Shown here one piece after another: positions 50,837-64,000 of a stretch of DNA of 64,000 nucleotides (position 1 is its first letter; every line of letters begins with the position of its first letter). Source of the stretch: Rhopalosiphum padi (Eukaryota > Arthropoda > Insecta > Hemiptera > Aphididae); the NCBI RefSeq assembly GCF_020882245.1, contig NC_083597.1:40154652-40218651 (forward strand), given 5' to 3'. The notes below the pieces were generated by a model, which saw only the letters and a program-made list of their open reading frames with translations, had not been told where the DNA came from and did not search any database. Made by a program: the position numbers and the translations under genes.

Positions 50837-53800
50837 TAATGTTAATGTAATATATATTATGTTTTTTTATTAAATTATAAAATAGATAAAGAAGTTATAA
50901 TATATACCTAATACTTAAAAAAATATTTCTCTTTTATTCTATATATTATATTATTTTAGTAATTGGTGCGTTTAATTGGTGTATACTAATATGTGTTATA
51001 TTATTTTCATAAAAAAAATAGAGTAGTCACTCTGTGGAGGTTGCTATAATATTAATTGGATGTATTAATTTGAATTGTATACGAAATGATTTTGAGAGGA
51101 GACATCCAGGTCTGTCAGACGTCAGCTTATGTTTCTTAGGATATTTTATTATATATTTATATGTATTGCTATTAAATAGTATTAAGAGGACGCCACACCG
51201 GCGAAAATACAAGCCATCACTCCGCTTAGAAAATAAATTAATAAGTATAATTCTCAAAAACTTAAAAAATTGTAAACATTAAAATAAAATAAAATTTTAA
51301 ATTATGTTTCAGTTACTTTATAAGTTATACACGACCTATGTTAATGTTGTTCAGAATAATCATTGTAATTTATAAAAAAAAATACACGTTTTAATATTAG
51401 TATGCGCAATGAAATGAAAACTTATAAACAATAAAATAGGTGTTATCGAAAATGTGGTTTGCTTAAAATAAATAAGCTTTATTTCAAATAGTTTTTTGAA
51501 TGTAGAATATTCAAGTATACAAAATTGCGCGTGTATATCCTTTTGCTTTCAAATTAATATCAAAGCACATCACGATATGAATAACATACTTTTTTTTGGA
51601 AATTTTAAATTATAATTATTTTATTATTAAACTATATTAATACGTCATATTTATTAAAGTAAAAAAAAAAAAATGTTTATAAAAAAAGTTATAAAAATAT
51701 AAATTTAAATTTAAAATAAATGATCAAATTATTATTATTAAAACGATTGTTTGAGAAATGACATAATAAACGTGAGGAATGAGGATGATTAAAACTACAA
51801 TGATAAATATATTAAATTAATTATTTGCGCAGTTATATTCCTATTGTTCCTATTTCAATATATCGAAATATTATTTACAATAATAAAAATCCGAATTGAA
51901 TAATATACAGATATGGAGTGTTTCAAAAAACAAATTATTCTTTGAGCTTATAGTTAAAAATTAAAAGGTAACTATTAAACTCTGAGACACGGGTTTATTT
52001 ATTTAAATTTATGACTGTTTGTAATTTTCCCTCATGCTTATAGAAACTGTTGAAAAATTTATAAAAGTCCTTTTAAAAACATGCAACTATTTGAATCGAT
52101 TTATGAAATTTAAAGGGGCTTCGAGTGTCATGAAACATTATAGTCAAAAAATAACCTAATATTATAATTTATAAGTTATTATAATACTACATTTTATATC
52201 GACTACATTTTAATTATTATCAACATTAAAAGCTTGCATAATAATTAGTTTTTAGAATAAATGTCTTAGTTTCTCCGAAACCTAAGAAAATACAATTTCT
52301 TAGATATTTGATCAAATTGTTCTGTTATGAGTTTCAATCATTAATTTCGTTGATAAATGCATTAAATATTTCAATTTAGAATATAAATTTCACTTTTGAT
52401 GGTATTGATAAGTGTTTTTCATTAATTTGTAGGTATTTACAAATAGTCTATATTTAAAACTATATATACTTAATGTATGAATATTTTTGTAGTTATTTTA
52501 ATACGAATAACATCAGCGATGAAAGTTATTGGATTTTTTTCAAATTTACATTTGAATAAGATATGAAAAATAACTAAATTATTTTATTTTTGTGAATCAA
52601 ATGGGTTTTGAGCTATATTATGTGAACGGAGAAACTTAAAAACATTCCTTTGTTTATTTACTAAATTTTATTTGTTGGTTTTTGGCATAAACACATATTA
52701 CGTTCTAAACATCGAGTTCGTAGCCCATAAAAGCAATATCAAGTCGTTTATTTAAAAAAATACAACTACTGAACTACCTATATATTTGAAGTTATAGATG
52801 GTAGAGATTGATTTATTAAAAATTAAAATAATAAAACAGACTATATTTTAGAATATTTAGGTATTAGATTATTCTTATTCATTTAATTGTATACCTATTA
52901 TCTGTATTTAATACTTATGCTAGTTTATCGATATCTTGAATGTAAGCAAAATGTTTATTAGTTGATTTTTTTAATATCTAAACTAAACTTTTTTTAATTT
53001 AAGCATATATTTAATGCTTTCTAAACAAAAAAGTGCTGTTATTTTCATATTTTTTGCTTCAAGGATTCGTGCAAATAATAATTATTACTTATCGGTATAA
53101 TATATACCTATGAAGCACTTTCAAATGTCATAAAATAAACTACTAAATCTAAAATCTTAAATCTATTTACTATAATATACTTTTTGCATACTTATGAATT
53201 TGTATTCATCTTTACTCATTACAAATTTAATAAAAAAAACGTATAACTATAACAGTAATGTACTTATATGCATTGAATACAAATTAATAGTTTTTACATT
53301 TCAATATAATATTTCCTGCAGCTGTTTGTAAACAAAAAATAAAAACCAAACTTATTAATGAAAAACTAACATGATAATAAATTTATACAATCATGGATAT
53401 ATAATTCTATAGATACTGCCTACTATATTATGCGTGCAATCATGTCGAGGACAAATAAAAAACGTCTCTTCTGGCGTTTTCGAATCTTTGAATTTTTTTA
53501 TTTCGTGCAATTACGTCATTGGGATGGAAGTTTTGATGCCGATTCAATTTGTATTAAAAAACTTGTATCAAAACTAACTTATAGGTATTTTAAAAATTGG
53601 ATCAACGCCCATAAATGCATTTCAAGTGTTTCCGTACTAATTTTCACTTATATTTTTTAATATCACCTAATTTGGTTAAACTTTAAGTTTTGTTATCTCG
53701 AGAGGATGTCAACGAACTATTTTTATCTCTCTCTGAATCACGAGTGACATTACAAATTTGAATTAAGAGATTAATCGATTTTGTGTTATTAACTTTCATA

Positions 53801-56800
53801 TTAGAAGGAATTGATCTTGAATGAAAATTTACTGTTTTGGGAGGGTCATGTTGACTAGAGAAAAACAATTAATGCGCTGATATCTTTTTAAGCATTGAAT
53901 CTGTATGGTGTAGTGATCGATTGACATTATAAAGCGACCAGTGTATAAGGCAGGTACAATGTACATGATAATATGTTATAAAATATATTATACGTATAAT
54001 GTATATTATCTAATTGACTTCATTATAGTTTATTTAATTTATTATGAAATCAATGATATTACCATTCGTAAAATTGAATGGCACATTTTTCTGTTGATTT
54101 TAATATTTATATTTAGTATAGGAAAATTATTTAAAACTGTGAGATGGTTGTCGAAACTTTAAGAGCGAGGTGTAGGCTAACGTATATGTACTAGCGTATA
54201 CTTAGCGCAGAAGCTCAGCGTCCGGAAGACCCCTTGGGAATATAAATTAAATTAATTTAAAACGTATCCAACAATACATGACGTCCTGCAGCATATGCGT
54301 TATAATAATCACACAATGCTATTTCTGGAAAGAAGTGGATTGCAATATCGAATGACGAATGTTATTGATAGATTTACTACTACGATTTAATATTTTAAAA
54401 AATACGAGCGTTATTTATATAAAAATAAAAATAAGTTAGATGCATGATTTAATATGGTTGAATTATGTCTAATGATTATTTTAAGTTAAATATTTGTACG
54501 TAGAGGACAGATGTGTTAGTTTATTATAATATATAAATAAGCTGTTGGCAGGTTAAAATTATATAATTATTTTTGTTTATTAAATTAATCACCTGTATAT
54601 ACAGTAACTATAGTACTCTAAATATAAGTAAAAAATATGATTAGGCTGGATTGTTTTTATTATTTATTGTAGTATTACGACATATTCTTCATCTGTTTGT
54701 TTACTGTGGTTTCTATAATGACGATGGATTGTTATTCAGAAAAATATCACGGAATCGCTTAACTTTATAGGCTATAGGGAATTGATAAGATTTATTATTA
54801 TAAATCAAATATTGAAATATTAAACTATATCTAAATTGGGTTGTTTGTTTTGACTGCAAGTAAAAAAAAAAAGGTGTACAAAAACACATCACCTTGTTTT
54901 TTTATTTGAAAATATCCTTGGCTTTATTTTTCGAGTCATAGTGACGTGTGTGGACTTGTTGACTGTTGTTTTTCTCATTTTAATGTTTTAATTATATAAT
55001 ATATACATGCACAGCAAAATAATTATATAGATATTTATACTGTAAAATCGTGAAAATAATAATTAGTATTGTATAAACTCAAACTTTTTAAAATGATTTT
55101 AATCATAATAATATTATATTAAATATAGCTTGCATACAGATTAATATTTCCAAATACCAAATAATCAATGTATAATATTGTATACCTACCTAATATTTAT
55201 AAATATATACCTATAATTATTATTTATAATTTAGCGTTATGTTTAAAACTGCCAAAATATTGTTTGTAAAATATTATGAGAAAGTTTGCTGTTACTAGTG
55301 TAACTTAATATCCCCAATAATAAACTATACTTATATTATTATTGACGCTCAAATCTTACAAAAACCATTGACCACTTTTAAATACAGCATAAATAAGGTA
55401 AGGTTGATGGTAAATGTCGCAAACTAGATGAGTTGTTGTAAATCTCCAAAATAATATTGTTTTTGTATTATGTTTTAAAGTTTGGGGAGGATTTTTTACC
55501 TTTACCAATTCCATTGTAGGGTACATTAACCGGCCAAGGATTAGTGAAAGGAAACACTCCCCCTAACATGTCATGTTTCAATATCTGATCCGAAAAGCAT
55601 AACAAAACATAATTGCAAAATCTCCATATATAATATATATGCCCTATAATATTTATAACATCGAAACAATTAGTGTACCGAATCCTATAGAACTATAAGT
55701 GATAAGATTACATTTTAATTTTTTATTGACATCTAAAAAACAAACGACTATACTGTCATCTAAAGAGATACATAGATATTATAAAGGTTATAACCAGTTA
55801 TAACTTATCAGCATATTATTGGTTTACATTGTTTACAACAAGTTTGTACGGTATAATATTTTTCATTTTTAAATTATATCATTCCTATTAAAAATCAACT
55901 TTTAAATGTTCAAGAAAATATTTACCTGCGCACAAATTGGACATAATAATCAATATTTAGCTTCAAAAATTCTATTTCACGGTATTGGCGGCAACAGATA
56001 AATAAGTAATAACATTCAATGATTGTCTATAATTTATTATTATTAAATACATAACATTTAATAATAAACTATTTATAGGTAACGATTCCATATAATATAT
56101 CAACTTATTTACGTTTTACGTTTTACAATTTTGTCATGTAAATAAATACATTTATATTTTATATACCTATATATAAACCATATATCTACGCATCGTCCAG
56201 ATATGATACTATATTTCCTGTTTACGACAAAAAATAAATTCAAACATAGCATTTTATTTAATCTATAAATTATAATATTAAATTCTGAAAATTAATACAA
56301 ATGATGTAATTAATGTGTCTATTTTTTCTAGTTGATTTTATTACGCATTAAAAGTATTCAAGATAGATAAAAATTGATAAATTTGCTTTATTTTAAGCTG
56401 TTTTGAAATATTTAAATGGATTTTAAGTTATTTATACTATGTGCTATTTCTCCGTTTTAAGGTAGGTATATAACATTAAAAGTTACTGTATAAATCAGTT
56501 TAATATACATGGACATATTGATACGTTTTGCAGTATAATATATCAAATTTTATAGTTGATGGTAGATGCTTTATTTGTTTTAAATTAGCTAATAAACAGT
56601 TTAAAATTGTTAAGATTTTTTTAAATCACAGCGATCAATATATACGTACCTACAGTCATTCAAATCTCTATTGTCCTCCCACAGAATACTACATAAATAC
56701 ATGTCATATATTATGCATGTGTGTTTGTAGTGTATACTAAACCATGTCTTTGTTAGGACCTACAATTAATTTATATGCAATAAAGTCGTATACGCCCTGT

Positions 56801-58229
56801 CTTGAAGTGTATACCACTAATTACCCATTTCATTGTTTTTTTTTTTTTTTTTTACAATGGAATATACATTAAATAAGTATTTAAAATATATAAAAATAGG
56901 TGAAGTCGATTTTATTATTTTACTGTTGAATTTAAATACGTATATTATCATATAAGACGAAAAATATATAATATTAACATATATATGAATATTAATCTTG
57001 TTATCGTACTCTTATTGGGTTCGCCATTTCTTTGTGAGTTGCCTTATGATTGCGATTACGAGGAATAATCCATGAACTAAAGTTATAATAATTTCGTCGA
57101 TTTACTCAAAGTTAACTATTTTCTGCAATAGTTATACGTAATACATAGTAATATAAAATATAATGTAATCGTAGTTATGGAACTATATTATTATATATTA
57201 TCAAGGGCGGTGATCCTGTAAAATATTTGAAGAGGTATAAATATTTGGTAGCAAACAGATACACGGGGGCCTCCCTATTACACCCTCATTCTGTCTTATC
57301 GCGGTTACAATATTTTATTTTTTTATTGAACTTTTTGTTATGTTAGTAAAACTTACAAAACCGACCAAACTGAACAGAATCAATAACATATTTTATGGAA
57401 CTAAAAGTTCAGTCATCAAAAGACCCAACTAAATTTTTTTATTGATATTTAAAAAAAAAATCTAAAATTGCAATTGTCAATAAACAACTCAAAAAGAGAT
57501 AAAGTATTTTGAAAATTATACTATGTCTATAAAATAATAATATAAATACCAGGTGAAAATTGTACGGTTAGTTGTTTTTGAATCATAGAAAAATAAAGAA
57601 AAATCAATTTTGTTCAAAAATGATTTAGCGTAAAAAATCTTATAATTATTTTAAATTTTTCCTGATGATCAAAGAAATTTTCCAGTATTATTTTTACTTT
57701 TCACTCCCTAAAGAACTTACTACTTATTTGATTCATAAATCATCTAAGTTAGGTTAGAAAATTTAGTTGAAAATAATTGAAGCATTTGAAAAGTGATATA
57801 ATCACTAAGATAAAAAAAAAATACATATCATTGTAAAATCATTATACATTCGTCACTCCGTCCAGAATCTATAAAAAGAAATAAATATCATTGTAAAACC
57901 AATAGATCCTTTAACTGAGAATCTAAAATAATAATTTAGGCTTTAGTCTCGAATAAATTATTTGCGGGGTCTAAGCCCCTGTAAGCCCTTGTAAGCTTCC
58001 CCACTCGATTTCCACCATGTTTATTATAAATTATAATGTAAATAATATATTCTATGTATAATATGTTCCTGTATTGACGACACATGCGTTAATTTTATTC
58101 ATACATTGAGATTTCAGACAATCGATTTTCATATCTAGAAGCAAATCTACCCATCTACGAGATGTTGCGATGTTACGTTCGAATATATAATATGTTTTTC
58201 ATTGTCATCATGCTAGTACTCGTTTATTA
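50837..58229. other. gene-poor AT-rich DNA
   Basis: No recognisable gene. Frames at 51027-51282, 53430-53660, 53683-53868, 53941-54162 and 56528-56740 show no motif and AT-driven composition. A poly-T run lies near 56836-56853. From 57202 (CAAGGGCGGTGATCCTG) to about 58004 (GGGTCTAAGCCCCTGTAAGC, CTTCCCCACTC) hAT-like end words occur, but no clean terminal repeat or duplication was found. Confidence 0.4.
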
Positions 58230-58978
58230 TACAGAGTGTTTCACTATACATGCACATCTTCATTTTTCCATTTTATAATAAATGTATTAAGTTCTGATTG
58301 TTCATGTCATAATAAGAAGGTATTTTTACAAAGTAGTGATACAAACTTATTTTTTTCATATAAGAACGAACCTTTTTACTATAAAGTACCTATGAAGTAA
58401 ATGATTTTCTTAAAAATGTAACTGTATCCAAAGACCAAAATGAAATTCAAATGAGTAGATTTGAGTTATTTAAATTTGTATACTAAAGATAATAGGCCAT
58501 GATAATAGGTTTGGAAGATTTGAAGACTATTATGATTTTAAAATTATATAAATGAATATTAATCTATTAAAGTTTTATATTTTACAAACATTTTCCTAGT
58601 GTCATAAGCACAAATTTAGTTAAATATTATTGTACTTATTTTATAGTAGGTACCTATTGAAAAAACATTTTGAACACTATTATGTATACTTTTTAATAAC
58701 ACAGAAACTAATCGTTTAAATTTTTAATTAGAAAAATTAAAATTAAAAAAAAAAAAATTCTATTGCATAATTTACAGTAAAAGGTATATATTCTCATTAA
58801 AAAAAAATATTTTTGTTAATTTTTTTCACAGGGTGCAAAATTATTATTATTATTATTATTATTATTAAAAATTATGAATCTTATAAGTGTAATTAAAAAT
58901 TACAGAAATTTAGAATTTAGATAAATAAAATATAATTAAAAAAAAATTGGGCGAGCATGCTTGATGAATCATTCTGTA
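58230..58978. mobile_element. TA-flanked inverted-repeat element (about 749 bp)
   Basis: The left end TACAGAGTGTTTCACTATAC and the inverse of the right end, TACAGAATGATTCATCAAGC, continue to a shared CATGC and match at about 20 of the first 28 positions after the T. TA lies on both sides, suggesting a Tc1/mariner-type target duplication. A related end occurs at 50033. The interior is AT-rich with an ATT repeat at 58841-58866 and no visible transposase. Confidence 0.55.
58841..58866. repeat. ATT microsatellite
   Basis: About nine uninterrupted ATT units, inside the TA-flanked element. Confidence 0.9.
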
Positions 58979-59391
58979 TATATACTACCTGTATCACTTG
59001 ACTTTGCCCGGAGAAAAAATTATCAAATATAAAATACGAAGGTATTGGTGTATTTCGGTTTGAGTGTATATGTACAACAGTTCAAAGGCAAGTCTCTGTC
59101 GATGTAATTGTATACTTGAACTCGTATTCATATATATATTTATATTTAATTTATACACGCGTATATAATCGACATATTATTGTGACAACTGTACATTATA
59201 ATAATATATTGTGTATAAATATATAATATGTAGTATTTGTTGTTTAAACGTAAGTGCATTATGTGTACCGATTATTCAAATTAAAAACAATTTGTCGGGA
59301 TCCAAGGTCGGACCGCGTACAATGCACTGTTTAATATTACGCGCACGATAAATTCGTCGACCGTATGTCCGCATACGCGTATGCATGCATG

Positions 59392-59412
59392 TATATATAT
59401 ATATATATATAT
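59392..59412. repeat. TA microsatellite
   Basis: About ten uninterrupted TA units, directly after a TGCATGCATG stretch. Confidence 0.9.
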
Positions 59413-59714
59413 TAAATTAACAAGTGGGACTTTCGTATATACATACACAGAGTAGGATACCGGTGACGAGATTTGTGCGCGATATGAAAGGCTGACGGAC
59501 GGTATAAACTACTTAATGTTGGTACAGCGACGCGATCATAACACATAATTTGGTTACAGTTGTCGCATCATTTATTATATTATCGTTTATTACCTGTCAA
59601 ATAAAATATATACAACAATAATTAGACGCCTATTGTAAATACTCAATCCATTATGCGCACTGTTGCGCATCTTTCCTAAAGACGACAACGATAATAACGA
59701 TATTATGGACATTT

Positions 59715-59888
59715 ATGATGATATACTTTGTATTAATTTATGTAGGTATGTGTGACGGAGACCATCTGCTCAAGTCCAGCAACAAGATGTTTCGTGCCCA
59801 GCGAACAGATTTTTATCACTATTGGCCGTTATCACAGCAATGTACATCCGATATTCCGATTACATCACATAATGGCTATTGGATGTAG
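59715..59888 (+). CDS. candidate small secreted-type ORF (57 residues)
   Basis: ATG ATG begins a hydrophobic run (MMIYFVLIYVGMC) resembling a short signal peptide or membrane segment. A mixed-composition tail follows, beginning DGDHLLKSSNKMFRAQR and ending HNGYWM at TAG. The middle is less AT-rich than random sequence here. There is no charged n-region and no known family, so it may be chance. It could also be a first exon, since GTATGT at 59745 is donor-like. Confidence 0.2.
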   Translation: MMIYFVLIYVGMCDGDHLLKSSNKMFRAQRTDFYHYWPLSQQCTSDIPITSHNGYWM

Positions 59889-60008
59889 GCGCAATTTTTT
59901 ATTTGCAAAGTAGTACTAAAATGTAAAAGCATAAAAGCAGCTCAACCTAATCTTTGACTTTGGGATGGTTTTAGAAAATCGTCTCATTCGGGGGGTTCTC
60001 ATAAGTAT

Positions 60009-60090
60009 ACACGACTCAGACTCTATACGTCATATGGCTACGGAATGTGCTGGCCGCTGTGTGGTCAGCTGCACATCCTGCGAGTCGTGT
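60009..60090. repeat. two-level inverted repeat (hairpin)
   Basis: ACACGACTC at 60009-60017 pairs perfectly with GAGTCGTGT at 60082-60090. Inside, ATGTGCTGGCC and GGTCAGCTGCACAT can pair imperfectly. It lies about 150 bp before the hAT transposase relic and could be part of that element's subterminal region. Confidence 0.55.
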
Positions 60091-60237
60091 CAATATATGA
60101 AATTTGAAATTTGAAATATAAAGAATTATTAATTAGGAATAAGTAAAACAAAATAAGACTCATAATTTTATTTTTATACTATATACAGTATACACGATAA
60201 AACTTATTTTAACAGAAATTAGTAAAGTTAGTTTTAA

Positions 60238-60960
60238 ATTGCAGAAACAGATTTTAATCTATTGGGGTCCATCTCTCTAATGCATGTATTAAAAAAATCT
60301 GTTAATGACTTAAAAACAGATGATAATAAATATGAATCTCTAATGAAAAAATTCTTAGAGTATGTGACTTACAAAGTATTGAAGTCTGTTAATAAAAGAA
60401 AGGTAACTTGTAAAATTGACAATTATATAGAAATTAACATTTTAGCTTTTTTAATAAAAAAGAAATGAAATACTTTATATTTAATACAGTTTTAGATTAT
60501 CTAATAAATAGTCTCGAAGTCAGATTAAGTCAAGAAACCTATAAAACATATCATTGGCTTCGTTGGACATATAATTAAATTTAAGCATACCACATTAGAC
60601 ATAGATATTTTATCAAGAGAATTAAACTTAAATAAAGATAAAATAAATAGGCTAGTTTAATGGCCCTGGGAGATTCAAAAAAAAGGAACAATAACCAAAA
60701 TAATTCATAGTTGGTTGCAAAACTTAACAAGCAGTGGGCTTTCCTAATGTACTCAAGGCACTATCCAATTGTGTGAGTATATCGAATACTAGCTGTTTCT
60801 GCAAGCGATAATTTTCAAAATTAAATATTGTAAAAAAAGAACTCAGGAGTTATATGAAACAAGAGAGACTTAATTCTATGTTAATGATTTTCGTAGAGTA
60901 AGACCTTTTAACTTCAATAAATTGAGAAGTTCAAAATATTAAAACCAAATATCAAAAAAC
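60238..60960 (+). pseudogene. decayed hAT transposase (ZMYM1/P52rIPK-like)
   Basis: Fragments in several frames align in order with ZMYM1-type hAT transposases. The first (60238-60468) reads SISLMHVLKKSVNDLKTDDN and onward in one open frame. The second (60489-60576) reads VLDYLINSLEVRLSQET, matching the conserved FLD.LI.EL..RF block. The third (about 60832-60898) reads KKELRSYMKQERLNSMLMIF and, after a stop, DLLTSIN, matching the C-terminal dimerisation region (LRSTM.QERLN.L, D....IDF). The catalytic core is mostly missing and several stops and frameshifts intervene, so it is dead. Ends of the parent element were not found. Confidence 0.75.
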
Positions 60961-63900
60961 GATAACAATTATAACAAATATTTTTTTAAGTACCCACTAT
61001 TTGTTAATATTAAATATTATTTTTAATATTTATAGGAATGTTAATATATAACTATATATGCATTATCATTTTTAATAGTAATATGATTATATATAATATA
61101 TAAATACCATTTTTTTTTTATAAATATTTATATTGTAAGGAATTAATGTTTTGGGAAAATATGCTGGAGTGGGGGAGGGTGTACACAATTATTGTACTTG
61201 CGCCTCCTGCGATAAATGTCAGGCCATGTCTATAGAATCTACGTAGTTTGACAGAAAAATTGTATTTTGATAGTTAAAAAATAATAAAATTCTCGAAATT
61301 GTTGTCGCGTTTTGACTATAATAAAGTATTTCACTAATGCACAAAAAATGATGATGCCATGATAGTAGTATAATATAAATGTATAATAAATACGTAAGGT
61401 AATCTAAACATAACAAATTGAACGTGCTTTTAAACAAAACAAAGAAATTGAAAGAACTATGATGGGAACCGAGTTGGGTCTCTAATCATTATTTATGGAT
61501 AATTGGGTACACCTTAATCATTAGGTATTCGATAATAGGACGATTTCGTAATAATCTACTTTGGCGATAGTGTTATTACAATAATAAAATTCTGAACGTG
61601 ACAAAGACAATAACACACAAAACATTAGTAAATGTATATTACTATCGTCGATGTATAAAGATGATACACCATTGTTAAAATTAAGTTAAATTTGTCGTGT
61701 AAAATTGTAGGTACCTATAGGAACTCGTATATCATTCCGTGGATTAATTAGCTTTTACAGTGTAATTCCACACGTCTGCGCTTAGACAATACGCGCGTAC
61801 GTACACACGATATTTAGGTATCACGAGATACTTTACACAATTACACGTACCTAGTACACAGACATATTATAGCAGTATATAATGCACCGTATAATGTTAT
61901 ATGGCGTGTGCACGACACATTATGATACAATGATACACTCCCGAGTCTCAGATGATAGTACAACGGCGGTGTTTTACTTTACTCTGTTATGAAATACATA
62001 TTTTAATGTAAGCAGTAAGAGCGGTTTTACGACGGTCGCGATCGAATCCGGCTAATGGATATATTATGATATATCATGTGTATATATTATACATATTGGC
62101 TATTTCCTATACGTTCCGCGTGTGTGGTAGTGGGGCAAAAGTGTTTCGTTTTTTCGATGCTTCGGGTTACAGATAATCGATATTATTTACGTTATATTTT
62201 GACGATGTAGTCAATATATAGTTAAATCCTGTCACAAGGTACTTCTTATATTGCTTATGTGGAAACTAACAAAAAAAAAAAAAAAAACACCTCGTAATAT
62301 TCGTTTATGTATAGTATATACTTAGATACTATATTGGCTCAAGACAAATAGGTTCGTACACGTCAAATGATAAAAAATAAAAAATATAAAAATTACACAA
62401 AATAATTTAACCGATAATTCGCGCGTTTATTCTCTCAGAATATTTTAACATATTCGTGATTTATTTAAATATTATTTATACTTTTGTCGAGCTCTATAAA
62501 ATAAAATTAAAACACGCCGTATCAATAATATTCAATGTATACATAAGTAATATCGAAATAACGAAAAATAAAAATCTTTTAAAAAAAAAACAAAAGAAGG
62601 AAATTTTTCCCTATAATATATTATACTATAAACTGTTCGTGAGCTTTATCTTTACTGGACACCTTGTAATAAATGATGAAAATAGTGCGTAAGTCGTAAT
62701 ATTTTTATTGAGCACGAGGGTATTTGCATATTCAAGTTGAGATAAATTTTAAAACTCGAACCCGACGTGCTAATGGCATGAATACATGATATATTATACA
62801 ACCCGGCGTTTTGTAGTGGGATTTCCGGATACCGATTTCCACATTTCCTGTACAACCATAGAGTATAAATATATAGGGGGTGGTCGCGTGACAGATTCCC
62901 TAGCTCCCTTCCGTCACGATTTCGTTTATAATATTCTTATGCACATACAGCCTTATACACAGGTATTGTATAATATGTTTTCTTCATTGCATACGAACCG
63001 TGACGACCACGACTATTTTGTGTTTTTTTTTTTTTTTACAACCAATTCTTTGCAATATTATTATTATTATCATCGTCGCCATTATTGTGTTATTGTGTAC
63101 TGCGCTCCAGAAGATCCGGAGACTATGGTTGAGGTACCCGCACCCGAACACTTACCTTCCACATAGAATTAGTATATTAAAGTATTATACTATATACTGA
63201 ATGAGATTCGGTTGAAATACCTACGACGTAAATACGAAACTAGTTACCCCACAGGACGTTGTCGGTGTAATTACATAATATTATACGCGCATATTGAAAT
63301 ATGCTGCGAGTGAGGAAACTGAAAGAGACGGTTGTTTCGTCGGTGCTGGAGAGGGGTGTTTAAAAACGAAAAAAACAAAACAATAACAAATCCCCCTCCA
63401 CGCGCAGCAGTTCAAAGTGGCTATAGGTCAATTACGCGCGTTACTATACAGAGTACAATATAATAATAATACTTTGTAGGCCGTTATTCCAAACAAAATA
63501 TTACGCACGATCCTATTATTCCGCGTTGCCGTGCTACTGATTTTCACTAACCACTATATAGATATATTTTCGTAACTCATCCACGTGGAATTGAATAACG
63601 ATTTCGAGATTGTGTATTTGTGTGCAACTAATATTATTGGCAATCGTGTAAAAATATTAGGTATTTATGTATCCACACATATTTTAATTATTTACGTTGT
63701 AAACATTTCGAAATTCGTATAGTACACTGCAGCGCGTTTGCATTGCAAATATTATGTCATAGTTTTATACATCCTTTTTTTCTTCCTCATATTTATCGGG
63801 GCCATATTTCGTTGTCTGGCAACCGTCTATTATTAAATTTGTGTGAGGGGAGTAAAGTGAAAACGTACCTCTCTGTCGTTAACAACCCAGAAGTTAAAAT

Positions 63901-64000
63901 TGTAAATCCCACGCGGAAGTGGAGTTTATCGTACCATATAATATACAGTTCCTAAATTGTCGAAAATATTCTTTTCAGCGTAAAAAAAAACATTTTTTTT
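60961..64000. other. terminal stretch without recognised gene
   Basis: No supportable gene. Some patches are less AT-rich (61740-62060, 62750-63430). The 126-codon frame at 62786-63166 is interrupted in style by homopolymer-driven Phe and Tyr runs, with a more protein-like end (CAPEDPETMVEVPAPEHLPS). On the minus strand ATGTGGAAG precedes a GTAAGT donor at about 63155, so a first exon reading leftward is conceivable. A purine/pyrimidine inverse pair (GGAGAGGGG, CCCCCTCC) lies at 63349-63400. Confidence 0.35.

Larger units (their letters stand above)
58979..60237. other. mixed-composition DNA with small ORF and hairpin
   Basis: GC content rises intermittently. The stretch holds a TA dinucleotide repeat (59392-59412), CpG-containing patches at 59300-59380 and 59440-59540, a 57-residue open frame at 59715-59888 and a structured inverted repeat at 60009-60090. 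No recognised gene. Confidence 0.4.

Noticed and set aside
58060..58290. Open frame behind TTTCAG at 58115 with a hydrophobic run
   Set aside because: Runs into the transposon end at 58230 and has no motif.
62786..63166. 126-codon frame, the longest in the right third
   Set aside because: Contains long Phe and Tyr runs from homopolymer T and ATT repeats; no domain recognised.
1..64000. CRISPR array, bacterial operon or phage-type defence system
   Set aside because: No regularly spaced repeats, ribosome-binding sites or compact gene clusters; the DNA is plainly eukaryotic.

Overview
The window is strongly AT-rich eukaryotic DNA with short introns, GT-AG splicing and many small hAT-type transposon relics. 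The one multi-exon gene is a typical animal kinase. Base composition, small introns and repeat types suggest an insect, most likely a sap-feeding hemipteran such as an aphid; this is inference, not proof.

Only two protein-coding genes are clear. At 3002-4081 (+) an uninterrupted, very GC-rich 359-codon frame encodes viperin (RSAD2), the radical-SAM antiviral enzyme that makes ddhCTP. It stands out because the surrounding DNA is AT-rich and the whole protein lies in one exon. At 17817-20731 (-) five exons can be joined into a complete 448-residue MAP-kinase-interacting kinase (MNK, Drosophila Lk6), with its diagnostic DFD motif, four-cysteine insert and two activation-loop TP sites. Its promoter or first exon is probably the GC-rich, triplet-repeat-rich block at about 21.19-21.98 kb.

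Layout: 1-3 kb holds AT-rich DNA and a 992-bp hAT-like element ending 253 bp before viperin. 4-17 kb is mostly intergenic, with two copies of one hAT MITE (7.5 and 10.0 kb), a third MITE (9.1 kb) and a 1-kb hAT relic carrying a decayed transposase C-terminus (14.3-15.3 kb). 17.8-22 kb is the MNK gene and promoter. 22-64 kb has no recognisable gene. It contains GC-rich islands (27.7-28.2 and 30.1-30.3 kb), further hAT relics (23.1, 28.8, 35.5, 40.2 kb), TA-flanked elements (50.7, 58.2 kb), a decayed hAT transposase (60.2-61.0 kb) and microsatellites. A few short candidate exons or small ORFs (7.0, 10.7, 45.6, 59.7 kb) deserve transcript checks.

The two genes do not form a pathway unit. Viperin is an antiviral effector and MNK a MAPK-regulated translation kinase; their proximity is probably incidental. 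No tRNA, rRNA or CRISPR array was found.
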